Part shown: piece after piece, positions 8,407-17,400 of the stretch
Position numbering within the stretch: the first letter of the stretch is position 1
Layout: each line of letters opens with the position of its first letter
From: Mycosarcoma maydis
Lineage: Eukaryota > Basidiomycota > Ustilaginomycetes > Ustilaginales
Direction of reading: 5' to 3'
Assembly: GCF_000328475.2 (NCBI RefSeq)
Contig: NC_026481.1
Coordinates: 124,001-188,000, forward strand
DNA length: 64,000 bases
Notes under the pieces: model-generated
The model's input: the letters and a program-made list of their open reading frames with translations, nothing else
The model's database searches: none
What the model was told of the DNA's origin: nothing
Program-made: the position numbers and the translations under genes

Positions 8407-10038
8407 TCAAGTTTGACGCACAAACACCACTTTGACAGCCGACTTTCCGGCCCTCAACAAACATATCCTTCCGCCTGCGCTCTTGGCGCGCACCAGGTCT
8501 TGCTCGCTTACCACAGTGTTGGCGTCTTGTTGAACCTGTCGATTGTTTATGTAGAGCCCGCCGCTGATCAAGAGGCGTTTTGCTTCGGCTCTGCTCTTGA
8601 CCAAGCCAGCTGTTGTTACGACCTTGGTTACGTCGACGCCGACCACCTGCTCGTCATGCAGCTTGGCCACGATCCCGTCTTGGTCACCGATACTGGATGT
8701 GTCTAGTTGCGAAAGCATTTTGCGCGTAGACTCGAGCGGATCGCCGAGTGTTCTGGTGTGGCTGAACAGGAGCTCGGTGAGCAACTTGCAGCGTTGCATG
8801 GCGTGCGTACCTCTGATTAAGCGCGTCATGTGATCGGCGAGTACGGTCTGCGCCTTTCGGAGTTTCTTGTTTTCTTGGTGCTCCTGCATGATCGACTTGA
8901 CAAACTGTGGTTCGAGCAGGGTGAGCGAGAGAAGGTAGCGCTCGACATCGGCGTCGGATGAGCGTACGAAGAACTGGTACAACGCCCAATCCGAGGTTTT
9001 CGACCGAGAGAGCCAGACGGCGTTGCCCGCTGATTTGCCAAACTTTTCGCCGGTGCACGTGGTCAGTAGCGGCAGAGTGAGACCATATGCGGGGTCGGTG
9101 AGCAATGATGTGGATGAGGTGCGTCGTATCAGGTCGATTCCAGCAGTGATGTTTCCCAGTTGGTCAGATCCGCCGATCTGGATCGTACACGCATGGTGGG
9201 TGTGCAAGAACGAGAAGTCATACGCCTGAAGAAGTTGATACGAGAACTCAGTGTACGACATGCCACCACCGCCATTTGCAGCCGAGGATGAGCCAGTAGA
9301 AGTAGCGGGTGCTAGGCGCGAAGCGACCGAATCCCTTGCCAGCATCTGTGTCAACCTTGCATGTCTACCCACACCTCCGAGAAAGTCCAACAGCGAAACG
9401 TCTTTCATCCACTCGTAGTTGTTCATCATTCGAATACCCATACCCAATCTGCTCGCCTCGCGCTCCTTGTCCTCAGTGTGGTTATCTACTGCAAACCTTT
9501 CTCCGGTGGATTCTGCATAGTACTCCTGAACGTGATTGAAAAACTTGCCAACCTGCTGCGTGATGGCTGCAACATTACGATGCAACACGTCTTTGCTGAG
9601 TGCATTCCTTTCTGTGCTTCTTCCGCTCGGATCGCCGATGCTGCCGGTTGCTCCGCCGACGAGTACGATGGGATGATGGCGGTGACGTGCGAAATGCGCC
9701 AGCGTGAGCAGCGGCAGTAGATTCCCCACGTGCAGAGAGTCGGCGGACGGGTCGACGCCCGAATACACGATGCGAGGTGCCGACGAGAGGTGAGACCGGA
9801 GCGAGCGCGAGGTCACATGCGCAATCAGATTGCGCGACTCGAGTTCGCTGATCAGATCCGGTATCGAGCTATCCTTGCTCCAACAGGCTGCGGAGGAGGG
9901 TGGGCAAGCAGTGCTTGTAGAAGAGTGTCGTATGCAAGCCGAAGCCGAAAAGGTCTGTGCGATGCGACCAGAGCAAGTAAGGCGGATCGAGCCACGAGTG
10001 CATATAGACAGACGCCTAGCAAGCGCGGTGCGGATCAT
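8407..10038 (-). CDS. MSY1: Mitochondrial tyrosyl-tRNA synthetase
   Basis: This protein attaches tyrosine to mitochondrial tRNA-Tyr. The ATG at 10038 opens 543 residues whose first 40 are rich in Arg, Ser and Ala and lack acids (MIRTALARRLSICTRGSIRL), a typical mitochondrial presequence. The bacterial-type TyrRS core follows: YSGVDPSADSLHVGN (the HIGH-like motif, near residue 103), GGATGSIGDPSGR, QIGGSDQLGNI, and KFGKSAGN (the KMSKS-like loop, near residue 333). A C-terminal S4-like RNA-binding segment (GLVKSRAEAKRLLISGGLYINN) is present. The order and content are those of bacterial and mitochondrial TyrRS, not the cytosolic enzyme. A Ser/Gly insert near residue 245 is unusual but in frame. 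The gene converges on UTP13 with about 200 bp between stops. Confidence 0.95.
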   Translation of the reverse strand: MIRTALARRLSICTRGSIRLTCSGRIAQTFSASACIRHSSTSTACPPSSAACWSKDSSIPDLISELESRNLIAHVTSRSLRSHLSSAPRIVYSGVDPSADSLHVGNLLPLLTLAHFARHRHHPIVLVGGATGSIGDPSGRSTERNALSKDVLHRNVAAITQQVGKFFNHVQEYYAESTGERFAVDNHTEDKEREASRLGMGIRMMNNYEWMKDVSLLDFLGGVGRHARLTQMLARDSVASRLAPATSTGSSSAANGGGGMSYTEFSYQLLQAYDFSFLHTHHACTIQIGGSDQLGNITAGIDLIRRTSSTSLLTDPAYGLTLPLLTTCTGEKFGKSAGNAVWLSRSKTSDWALYQFFVRSSDADVERYLLSLTLLEPQFVKSIMQEHQENKKLRKAQTVLADHMTRLIRGTHAMQRCKLLTELLFSHTRTLGDPLESTRKMLSQLDTSSIGDQDGIVAKLHDEQVVGVDVTKVVTTAGLVKSRAEAKRLLISGGLYINNRQVQQDANTVVSEQDLVRAKSAGGRICLLRAGKSAVKVVFVRQT

Positions 10039-10409
10039 CTTTGCTCTTCCAGCTATCTACGCGCATCAGAATCTACGATTCGTTGATAGTGTACAAGGTC
10101 AGAAGAATCATGAGAAGAACCATCCAAGTCCGAACCGCCGCTTTTTTTAGACGTTTGTCGGAAGTCGGAAATCGGAAGTCGGCTCTCCACGCCCTTTCTG
10201 GCTCGATGATAGCCTTTCGTGACAGGCCTACTTGCGCTCGCTCATGTCGTTCTGGACTAAACTGGATCCCAAGAACGCACGACGCTTGAACGACTTCATC
10301 CGGCTTTGCAGTCACACATTCCAAGTCTAGAAACGAACATGACGGCGAACAAGATTTTAAAAGCCAAAGGTGCGATATCTGAATATGTAATGCGCATGCG
10401 CACGTGTGG
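10039..10409. other. Intergenic region upstream of mitochondrial TyrRS
   Basis: These 371 bp lie between the TyrRS start and the stop of the next minus-strand gene. They should carry the TyrRS promoter and the terminator of the GTPase gene. A short direct repeat of GGAAGTCGG-like words occurs near 10158-10183. Nothing else stands out. Confidence 0.6.
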
Positions 10410-12800
10410 CTAGAGCTCTTCTTCGTAATCATCCTCAGCAGCAGCACCACCTGCGGTTGGTACAGCTTTCTCTTTCTCTTGCTCTTGCTCCTCGTCTTGC
10501 TCCTCCGAATCCATATCTTGCCCTTCCAACAGCACATCAAACATGCTACCCGTTGCTCTCTGCTTCTCTGTCGTGTTGCGCTCCTTCTCTTGGCCAGTCT
10601 TGGTCGTCTTGGCCAAGTTACCAAACATTCCACCTCCAACGCCCTTAACCAACTCAATTTCGCTTTTCGCAAAAGCTGCATCGCTCTCTTCCAGCTTCTG
10701 ATGCTCGAACTGACCCACTAGTCCAGCTCCGGCGCGATCGGCACGTTTCTTTAACTTTTTCATCTTGCGTCGTGCTGCACCGGAAAGAGGAGCCATTTGG
10801 GCGAGTTCTTGGGCCGAGAAAGCGAGCGAAAGTTCGGCGTTGCGTTTCGAAGAGACACTGATTGCAGAGGCTTTTGTTGCGAGCTTGTCGTTCCACGCGT
10901 TGATGTTGGTCGGATCGGGAACTAGGTCGTTTTGCGAGGCAAGATCGGCATGAATAGGATCGTCGTCGTCGTCATCAGCCCCGGGATCTAAGCCAGGAAC
11001 GCGACGATGAGATGGGATTGCTGAAAAGTCATCGTCCGAGTCCGAGTCTTGCGGATCAGATAGGCGCGAACGTTTGCCCAAAGTTGAACGTCGTGATGTG
11101 TCCGCTTCTGCTGACGTCGGTCTTGGCACCTCGACGAGACGAGTGGTGACGGATTGGGGATCATCAATCTCATCTTCCTCTTCCTCTTGTGCATACCTCG
11201 GTGCAGGAGCATCTGGCAGGTTCAAAGACTCGCCAGTTCCCACGCCAAATACCTCGGCATCCGCCTCTCCTAACAACCCCGCCAGATCAAACGCTTCACT
11301 GAAGCCACTCAAGATCTTGGAACTCTTTTCCAACTGCTTGTTCACATCTTGCTCTTGGCCTCCAATACTTTTTGTCAGCGCATCCACTGGCGCGTTGTGC
11401 TCCGACAAGATCGCCGAACGATGCAGCGCGGGCGGATGCGTGTAGTACTGAATGCGGCCGACATTCCAGTCGTGCAACACGCTACGTGCTGTTCCTTGGA
11501 TATCGATTTTGCCTCCTCGACCCATCCGACCGCGCTGTACGGCAATGCGCATCAGCAAGTCTTGCGCATCTCCTTGCTGGAACCATTCGAGACCATAGAC
11601 GGACATCAGATGTGCGGGCTCGACACGTGCCATGATGGCTTCTACCGGCGTAATGGGATCTTGGACGAGTTCCACTTTGACCACGTTCCGAAGCAGAGCG
11701 GATTGACGGCGAATTTGAATCTCTTGTGACGACAGTCCTAGCGATGCAGCTCCAGAGACGGACTCGTCGGAAAACACGATGCCCGGGCAATCCAATAAGC
11801 GCACCGATTTGTCGAGCATCACACTCTGAACAACTTTGGTATGGCCGGGAGTGGAAGCAACGCTGCAGACACGAGCGCGTTTGAGTGAATTGATGAGCGA
11901 AGATTTGCCCACATTGGGAGCCCCAAATACACCGACCGCGATTGAAGTTTTTAGGTTGAGACTGCGAGAGTAGTTTTTGATGAGTTGAAGCAGCGCTCCT
12001 GCACCAATGGCTTCAGAGCCGCCCGTGATGACATCTGCTCCACCTTTCGCCGAAGAGTTGACGGTCAGGGCGCCTTGGGATAGATTGGTACGTTGGGATT
12101 GGGTGGAGGCTTTGAAGGCGAGCGTAGGGAAATCGTGTCGCAGGTACTTGAGCCACGCTTCGACGTTGGATTTGGGGACCAGATCGATCTTGTTGAGGAT
12201 CAGAACGATTTTCTTTCCGGCACGGAGGAGCATCCGTTCGGTTTCTAGCGATCGACATCCGAGCGGATCGCGTGCATCGAGCACTTGGAGCAAGACATCG
12301 GCGTTGTCGACCACTTTACGAAGCTCGCGCATGTAGGCCTTGATGGAGCTGTCGCGCCTTCCTGTGAGCATCGGATCGAGTAGTGAACCTGGTGGTGCAA
12401 AGCTTGTATCAAGGTCGTCATGCATGCGGTCCGAATCCAGATCGTGTGAGTTGGACGTCGCGGCCGCCCCCGCAATCTCGCCTCTCAGCCTTGCAGCTGC
12501 AGCAGCACTTGCCTCGGCTGCATCGAACGCAGCAACATCCATATGCGTGTTGGCACGATTCGAATTCGCGGTTTGTGCTTGGGTAGCAACATGTTGTCGC
12601 TGTTGCATCTGTTGCTGTTTCGCCTTGCCCTTGTTGATCAAGCTGGCGAACTGATTCTTGTTGAACACAAACCCAGCATTGTTGGTCTGCTTGCCAACAG
12701 CGTTTGAAGAGGCCGAGGCATTCTTGGCATGCGACTGAGTAGCCGATATCTTGGTCCTTTTGCGTGCCTGGCGATCTTCTTTCCTTTGCTGTCGACCCAT
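10410..12800 (-). CDS. NUG1: Nucleolar circularly permuted GTPase, Nug1/Grn1/GNL3L family
   Basis: Members of this family release or export pre-60S ribosomal particles from the nucleolus. The first ATG of the open frame is at 12800 (MGRQQRKEDRQARKRTK), giving 796 residues with a very basic start. The GTPase motifs appear in permuted order: G4 NKIDLVPKS near residue 200, G1 GAPNVGKSS near residue 295, a G2-type threonine in STPGHTK, and G3 DCPGIV near residue 338. The sequence before G4 (LLQVLDARDPLGCRS) and after G1 (INSLKRARVCSV) is close to what I know of GNL3L. The C-terminal half is long and acidic, with an Asp run and a Glu-rich end, plus a basic MKKLKKRADRAGAG patch like that of GNL3L. 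Within the family, assignment to Nug1/Grn1 rather than another YlqF-like paralogue is probable, not certain. Confidence 0.88.
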   Translation of the reverse strand: MGRQQRKEDRQARKRTKISATQSHAKNASASSNAVGKQTNNAGFVFNKNQFASLINKGKAKQQQMQQRQHVATQAQTANSNRANTHMDVAAFDAAEASAAAAARLRGEIAGAAATSNSHDLDSDRMHDDLDTSFAPPGSLLDPMLTGRRDSSIKAYMRELRKVVDNADVLLQVLDARDPLGCRSLETERMLLRAGKKIVLILNKIDLVPKSNVEAWLKYLRHDFPTLAFKASTQSQRTNLSQGALTVNSSAKGGADVITGGSEAIGAGALLQLIKNYSRSLNLKTSIAVGVFGAPNVGKSSLINSLKRARVCSVASTPGHTKVVQSVMLDKSVRLLDCPGIVFSDESVSGAASLGLSSQEIQIRRQSALLRNVVKVELVQDPITPVEAIMARVEPAHLMSVYGLEWFQQGDAQDLLMRIAVQRGRMGRGGKIDIQGTARSVLHDWNVGRIQYYTHPPALHRSAILSEHNAPVDALTKSIGGQEQDVNKQLEKSSKILSGFSEAFDLAGLLGEADAEVFGVGTGESLNLPDAPAPRYAQEEEEDEIDDPQSVTTRLVEVPRPTSAEADTSRRSTLGKRSRLSDPQDSDSDDDFSAIPSHRRVPGLDPGADDDDDDPIHADLASQNDLVPDPTNINAWNDKLATKASAISVSSKRNAELSLAFSAQELAQMAPLSGAARRKMKKLKKRADRAGAGLVGQFEHQKLEESDAAFAKSEIELVKGVGGGMFGNLAKTTKTGQEKERNTTEKQRATGSMFDVLLEGQDMDSEEQDEEQEQEKEKAVPTAGGAAAEDDYEEEL

Positions 12801-13390
12801 GCTGGGCAATGCAAGAGGGATAGAGATGTTGTACGAGGACAAGAGCAAGACAGAGTCAACGACACTTTGTGCTTGACACCAAAATTTCAGCTCAGCTTTC
12901 AGCTTTCAGCTTTCAGATTTCAGATTTCAGATTTCAGATTTCAGATTTCAGATTTTGTTTTTTGATTTTTGTCATTCGTGATTGATCAGGGTCGTCACTC
13001 GTCACTCGGCATTCTCACCGACCCATGACTTAAAAAAAATCAGGCACACTCGTCACTGTGACACTCGTGTCTGTGACTTGTGACTGTGGAGCGGGTGGTT
13101 GATTTGATCATGATTTGTAAGCAAGAAGAAATCCCAACGCTCGTGGCTCGATTGGAATAAATTCGGCTGAGGCTGAGGCTGAGGCTGCAGCTGCGTTGCG
13201 AGGTGTCAGAGGCACTTTGGCAGTGTCGTGTATGACTCGTATCGTGTTGATGATAAACTCGATGTACGACAAGCAAGTACAAGTGGTGACTCAATCCTCA
13301 GATCCTCCAAGCATCCCTTTCCGCCATACGCTGCGGAGCATCGACCTTGTTTTGGTCCGGGAAACGCGCAGCTTGATACAGCCACCAACT
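12801..13390. other. Divergent promoter region between the GTPase gene and ILV1
   Basis: These 590 bp hold the promoters of two divergent genes. They contain a perfect 7-bp tandem array (12893-12955), several CACTCGTGAC-type words around 12993-13080 and a GAGGCT trinucleotide-pair repeat near 13170. The frame of the downstream gene remains open through part of this region, so the threonine deaminase N-terminus could be longer. Confidence 0.7.
12893..12955. repeat. Tandem 7-bp repeat (CAGMTTT)9
   Basis: Nine uninterrupted units of exactly 7 bp: three CAGCTTT followed by six CAGATTT. The switch from C to A at one position, shared by all later copies, suggests expansion from a single variant unit. 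It lies about 95 bp upstream of the GTPase start codon. Confidence 0.97.
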
Positions 13391-15280
13391 ATGGCGGACA
13401 CCGCTTCGACGTCGTCGTCTTCGGCGGCGTACCTTTCGGGACCCTTCCCCTCGGCTCGAGCACTGACCGAGAACGATGTCACACCGTCAGTGCCACCCAC
13501 TCGGTCAGAGGAGAAATCTGCGCCTACGCATCTCTACACGGATCTGCCGCCTCATCTGATGCAGGCAGACAACACACCCGACTATCTGCGGCTCATCCTC
13601 AATGCGGACGTCTACGATCTAGTAAAGCAGACACCGCTACAGGCGGGAGTCAACCTGTCGTCCAAGTTGGGCTGTCAAGTGCTTCTCAAGCGCGAAGATT
13701 TGCAGCCCGTGTTCAGCTTCAAGCTGCGTGGTGCGTTCAACATGATGCAGCAGCTCGATTCGGAGCAAAAGTGGAAGGGGGTGATCGCTTGTTCGGCTGG
13801 CAACCACGCGCAGGGTGTAGCTATGGCGGGTGCGCATCTCAAGATCCCGTGTACGATTGTGATGCCCAAGGGTACACCGGAGATCAAGACGGCGAATGTC
13901 AAGAGGCTGGGTGCCAAAGTGGTGCTGTTCGGACAGGATTTCGATGAGGCCAAGGCAGAGTGTACGCGGCTGTCCAAGGCGTATGGGTTGACGATTATCC
14001 CGCCGTTTGATCATCCTCGCGTGATCGCAGGTCAGGGTACGATCGCTGTCGAGATCTGCCGTCAGACAGACATGTCGCAAGTCGACGCTATCTTCTGCTG
14101 CGTAGGTGGCGGAGGCTTGCTGGCCGGTGTGGCGGCTTACATTAAACGCATCGCTCCGCCGCATGTCAAGGTGATCGGTGTCGAGACGTTCGATGCGGAT
14201 GCACTGGCTCAGTCGCTCGAAGCTGGACATCGCGTTCTATTGAATGAAGTCGGGCTTTTCGCCGACGGTACCGCGGTGCGCATCGTGGGCGAGGAATGTT
14301 TCCGCATCTGCCGCGATACCGTCGACGGCGTGGTGCGTGTAACGAACGACGAAATCTGCGCCGCTATCAAGGACACGTTTGAAGACACACGCTCTATCCC
14401 GGAACCGTCAGGTGCTCTCGCCGTCGCCGGTATGAAGCGCTACATTGCCGCGCACAATCTGCAAGGCTCGGGCAAGAAATTCGTCGCGCTCGTCTCGGGC
14501 GCCAACATGAACTTTGGGCGCTTGCGCTTCGTTGCAGAACGTGCCGAGCTAGGCGAAAACAAAGAAGCGCTCTTGAGCGTCGAGATCGCGGAAGAACCGG
14601 GCGCGTTCTTGAAGCTGCACAACCATATCAACCCGAGGATGGTGACCGAATTCAGTTATCGATACGGCGATAGCAGCAAGGCACAGATCTTACTGTCATT
14701 CATGCTGAACGGCACCAACGCGCGTGCTGCTAGCGCGAGCAGCGAATCGCAATCGCATGCGAGCGGCGCCGTACCTGTACCTGAAGTGGTGACGAATACG
14801 GCCTCGACTGGTGATGCGTCGATCTCGTCGTCAAGCGCATCGATCGATACAGATGTGAACCAGCTCGCTCAGTCGGTGGCGCCATCGACACTGTCGACGT
14901 CGAGCGAACTCGCGTCGATCCTTGCCGCTCTCACTGCGGACGGCATGACACCGATCGACCTGTCAGGCGACGAAGTGTCCAAGTCGCACCTCCGCTACCT
15001 CGTCGGCGGCAAGACGAGCGTCGCCAACGAACGCATTTTCCGCTTCGAGTTTCCGGAACGTCCCGGTGCGCTGCGCAAGTTCTTGGTCGGAATGCAGAGC
15101 GGCTGGAACATCAGCTTGTTCCATTACCGAAACCACGGTGCTGACATGGGCAAGATCTTGCTAGGCATCCAAGCGCCGAAACAAGATGAGATCAAGTTTG
15201 AAACCTTCCTCAAGGAGCTCGGATACCAGTATCATGAAGAGACCAACAACCCTGTGCTGAGGAGATATCTCGCACAATAA
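13391..15280 (+). CDS. ILV1: Threonine deaminase (threonine ammonia-lyase), biosynthetic
   Basis: It converts threonine to 2-oxobutanoate, the first committed step of isoleucine synthesis. The chosen ATG at 13391 (CCAACTATGGC, A at -3) gives 629 residues. PLP binds the lysine of [10 protein letters not shown] near residue 111, and the glycine loop [10 protein letters not shown] near residue 237 holds the phosphate. Two ACT-like regulatory domains follow, starting near residues 395 ([20 protein letters not shown]) and 553 ([20 protein letters not shown]). They are separated by a Ser/Ala-rich insert of about 110 residues that is longer than I expect for the family. The paired ACT domains mark the feedback-inhibited, anabolic enzyme. 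The enzyme is mitochondrial in yeast, but this start lacks an obvious presequence. An in-frame ATG at 13232 would add 53 residues ([15 protein letters not shown]...). Function firm, start uncertain. Confidence 0.93.
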   Translation: MADTASTSSSSAAYLSGPFPSARALTENDVTPSVPPTRSEEKSAPTHLYTDLPPHLMQADNTPDYLRLILNADVYDLVKQTPLQAGVNLSSKLGCQVLLKREDLQPVFSFKLRGAFNMMQQLDSEQKWKGVIACSAGNHAQGVAMAGAHLKIPCTIVMPKGTPEIKTANVKRLGAKVVLFGQDFDEAKAECTRLSKAYGLTIIPPFDHPRVIAGQGTIAVEICRQTDMSQVDAIFCCVGGGGLLAGVAAYIKRIAPPHVKVIGVETFDADALAQSLEAGHRVLLNEVGLFADGTAVRIVGEECFRICRDTVDGVVRVTNDEICAAIKDTFEDTRSIPEPSGALAVAGMKRYIAAHNLQGSGKKFVALVSGANMNFGRLRFVAERAELGENKEALLSVEIAEEPGAFLKLHNHINPRMVTEFSYRYGDSSKAQILLSFMLNGTNARAASASSESQSHASGAVPVPEVVTNTASTGDASISSSSASIDTDVNQLAQSVAPSTLSTSSELASILAALTADGMTPIDLSGDEVSKSHLRYLVGGKTSVANERIFRFEFPERPGALRKFLVGMQSGWNISLFHYRNHGADMGKILLGIQAPKQDEIKFETFLKELGYQYHEETNNPVLRRYLAQ

Positions 15281-17400
15281 CGTCTTTGTACCATTCACCA
15301 TTCGCTCACTTGTACACACCACCTGCAGTGCACAGTCGATCGCATTTGCATCATCACAAACACACTTAGACCGTATCCTTCTGTGTGCGATTTACCATGA
15401 GACTCACTCTCGAGCTCATCTGCTTCCAACATATAGACCACTTGCGTATTGTTGTTCCGCCTGGCGAACCAAACCATGTGTGCGTCGTGATCGAAATGGG
15501 CGCTCATATTCACACTTGTGACGACAGCGATGGCCAAACGCGATCAAATCAACGCTTAGCCGTGCTTGGTCATCACTTGACACGGTGGCGGCACTACACA
15601 TATGCGCGCATGTCGTAGAATGTTGGAAGGACCTGCAGTCTTGGAATCTTGACAGCGACGGCTTCGTCTTGGTGGAGATGGCGCCAGCTTAAGCGTGTTG
15701 TGCGTGTTGTGCGTGTCAAGGATCATCTTGGCAAACGGGAAACGCTTGCGACGCATGCTTAGCGTATACACTTGGCGTTGTTGTTCAGTTGCATATCAAT
15801 CGTATCATGATGTTGGCTTTGTTCGCAGTCCTCGGTCGGCACCTACATGTGTTGGAGGAATCGCTGTTGGAAAAATCGATGTTGTCCTGCACCGATACTA
15901 CAAGGCCAGAGCCGCATGATGCAGTGTCGCGGTGCGTCTCGATCCGAGTTGCATAGAGTCGCCCAAGCTTGCCAAGGCATACTAGTGTCACAATTGGTTT
16001 TAATCAAGCCTCACCAAAGCGGTTCGAGCAGCGTGCGCGATCATGAGCGCCAAGTTTGGCGTGTCGCTCGTACCCACCTCGGACTTTATGCGCTCCGAGT
16101 TGTGCGAATAGTGACGCGAACGCATGGATATCTACGAGTTTCTCAAGGTAGCCGCGTATTGGCGTTTGGCTGCGGTCAAGCAGGCTGTCGTTTCGTAGCG
16201 TCGCTAGCGGCGAGCATTCGTGATTGTTGAGTGGCAGTCGGACGAGGTTCGGCTGCAAAGACGTCACGTGTCGCAGAGGTGCGTGTTGGTCGGTGGCTCA
16301 ACGCGTGTCGCCAAGCGGAGGACGATAATCACATATCATGGATGCAGCACCCCGCTCGCAGTGGTTTCGCTCTCTCCTTGGCTCTTATGTGGTTTTCAGC
16401 CAAGGTCGCATTGTTGGCCGTTCTGGGGTCGTCAAGAACGATTAGCTCCCCTGGTGAGTCGCACTCAGTCGTCGGCCTCAAGCCTCGACTGTAGCACTCC
16501 GGCCAGCCTCAATGGTCCAGCGACCTCGGCGGGCCCTAGCACTGAGCTCTCCACCCGTTCGGCTGCCCGAGCGACATCCCAGATGTCCCGGCGGCGCAAA
16601 GCTGCACACTTGCACTCGGTCCTGCCACAGACCGAGGCTTCCAGCTCACGCCATTACACAGCGCTCCTATACCAGTCGCTTGCACTTACAGCGGCGTTGT
16701 TGCCGCACGTCGACACAGCGACTTGGATATCCCCCTGCAATAAAGGCTGTGCACATGTTCTTGTACACACTGCCACCTCCACCGAACCCTACGATCGTCG
16801 AGCGCCTCTGCGATACGTGTGAGCTCGCCGCCCGCCATCAAGCTGCATGCGGTGCAGCAAACATGGTCTGGCGTTAGCTACCTCGGACCAGCACTTGGCG
16901 CGTGCAATTCCAAGGTGAATCATGATGTGTCAGTCTAGTTGGCTTGGAATGGGTCCACGGGACGGACACATGACAGCTGATTGAGGCTGCACCGGGTGTT
17001 TCGCGAGCGCGCTTCGCGCACGAGATAGTCCTGCACTGTACAAGCGGTCCAGAACGCACGAGCCCACTAGGGCGATGTGTTCAAGACGGTCTTCACTATA
17101 GCGTTGCTCGTCGCTGATACGATGCATGCACTCATTCGAGCAAGCCAAAGCAGGCGGCGAATCGCACTCAGGATCTCTTGTCGTCCTCCGAGCTTGAGTG
17201 AGCCGTGAGCAAGCATTGACTCATGTGCGATTCGTGAATTGCTCAGAATGCCATCGTACATGTGCAACGCTTGACAGATTCGTGAAGATGTGAATGGCTC
17301 TAGATTGCACAACTTGGACGTCAAGTCACGACCATCTATACGGTAAAGTGCTAAGTGAAACGAAACTCGGATCGCACGACGAAAGCGAGGTGGCTGGCGA
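15281..17400. other. 2.1 kb region without a convincing gene
   Basis: Two genes end toward this gap: ILV1 reads in from the left and the ABC transporter ends at its right edge. It is unusually long for a convergent gap here (others are 100-350 bp). A plus-strand frame open from 16220 to 16822 has no early ATG and a Ser/Arg-rich composition. An ATG at 16339 opens only 35 codons, followed by a GTGAGT donor-like site at 16460. I could not build a convincing spliced gene. It may hold a fast-evolving or non-coding gene, or old degraded sequence. Confidence 0.5.

Noticed and set aside
16220..16822. 200-codon plus-strand frame in the ILV1-ABC gap
   Set aside because: It opens with GTG and has no ATG until about 120 codons in. 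No family resemblance. Kept only as a comment on the gap.
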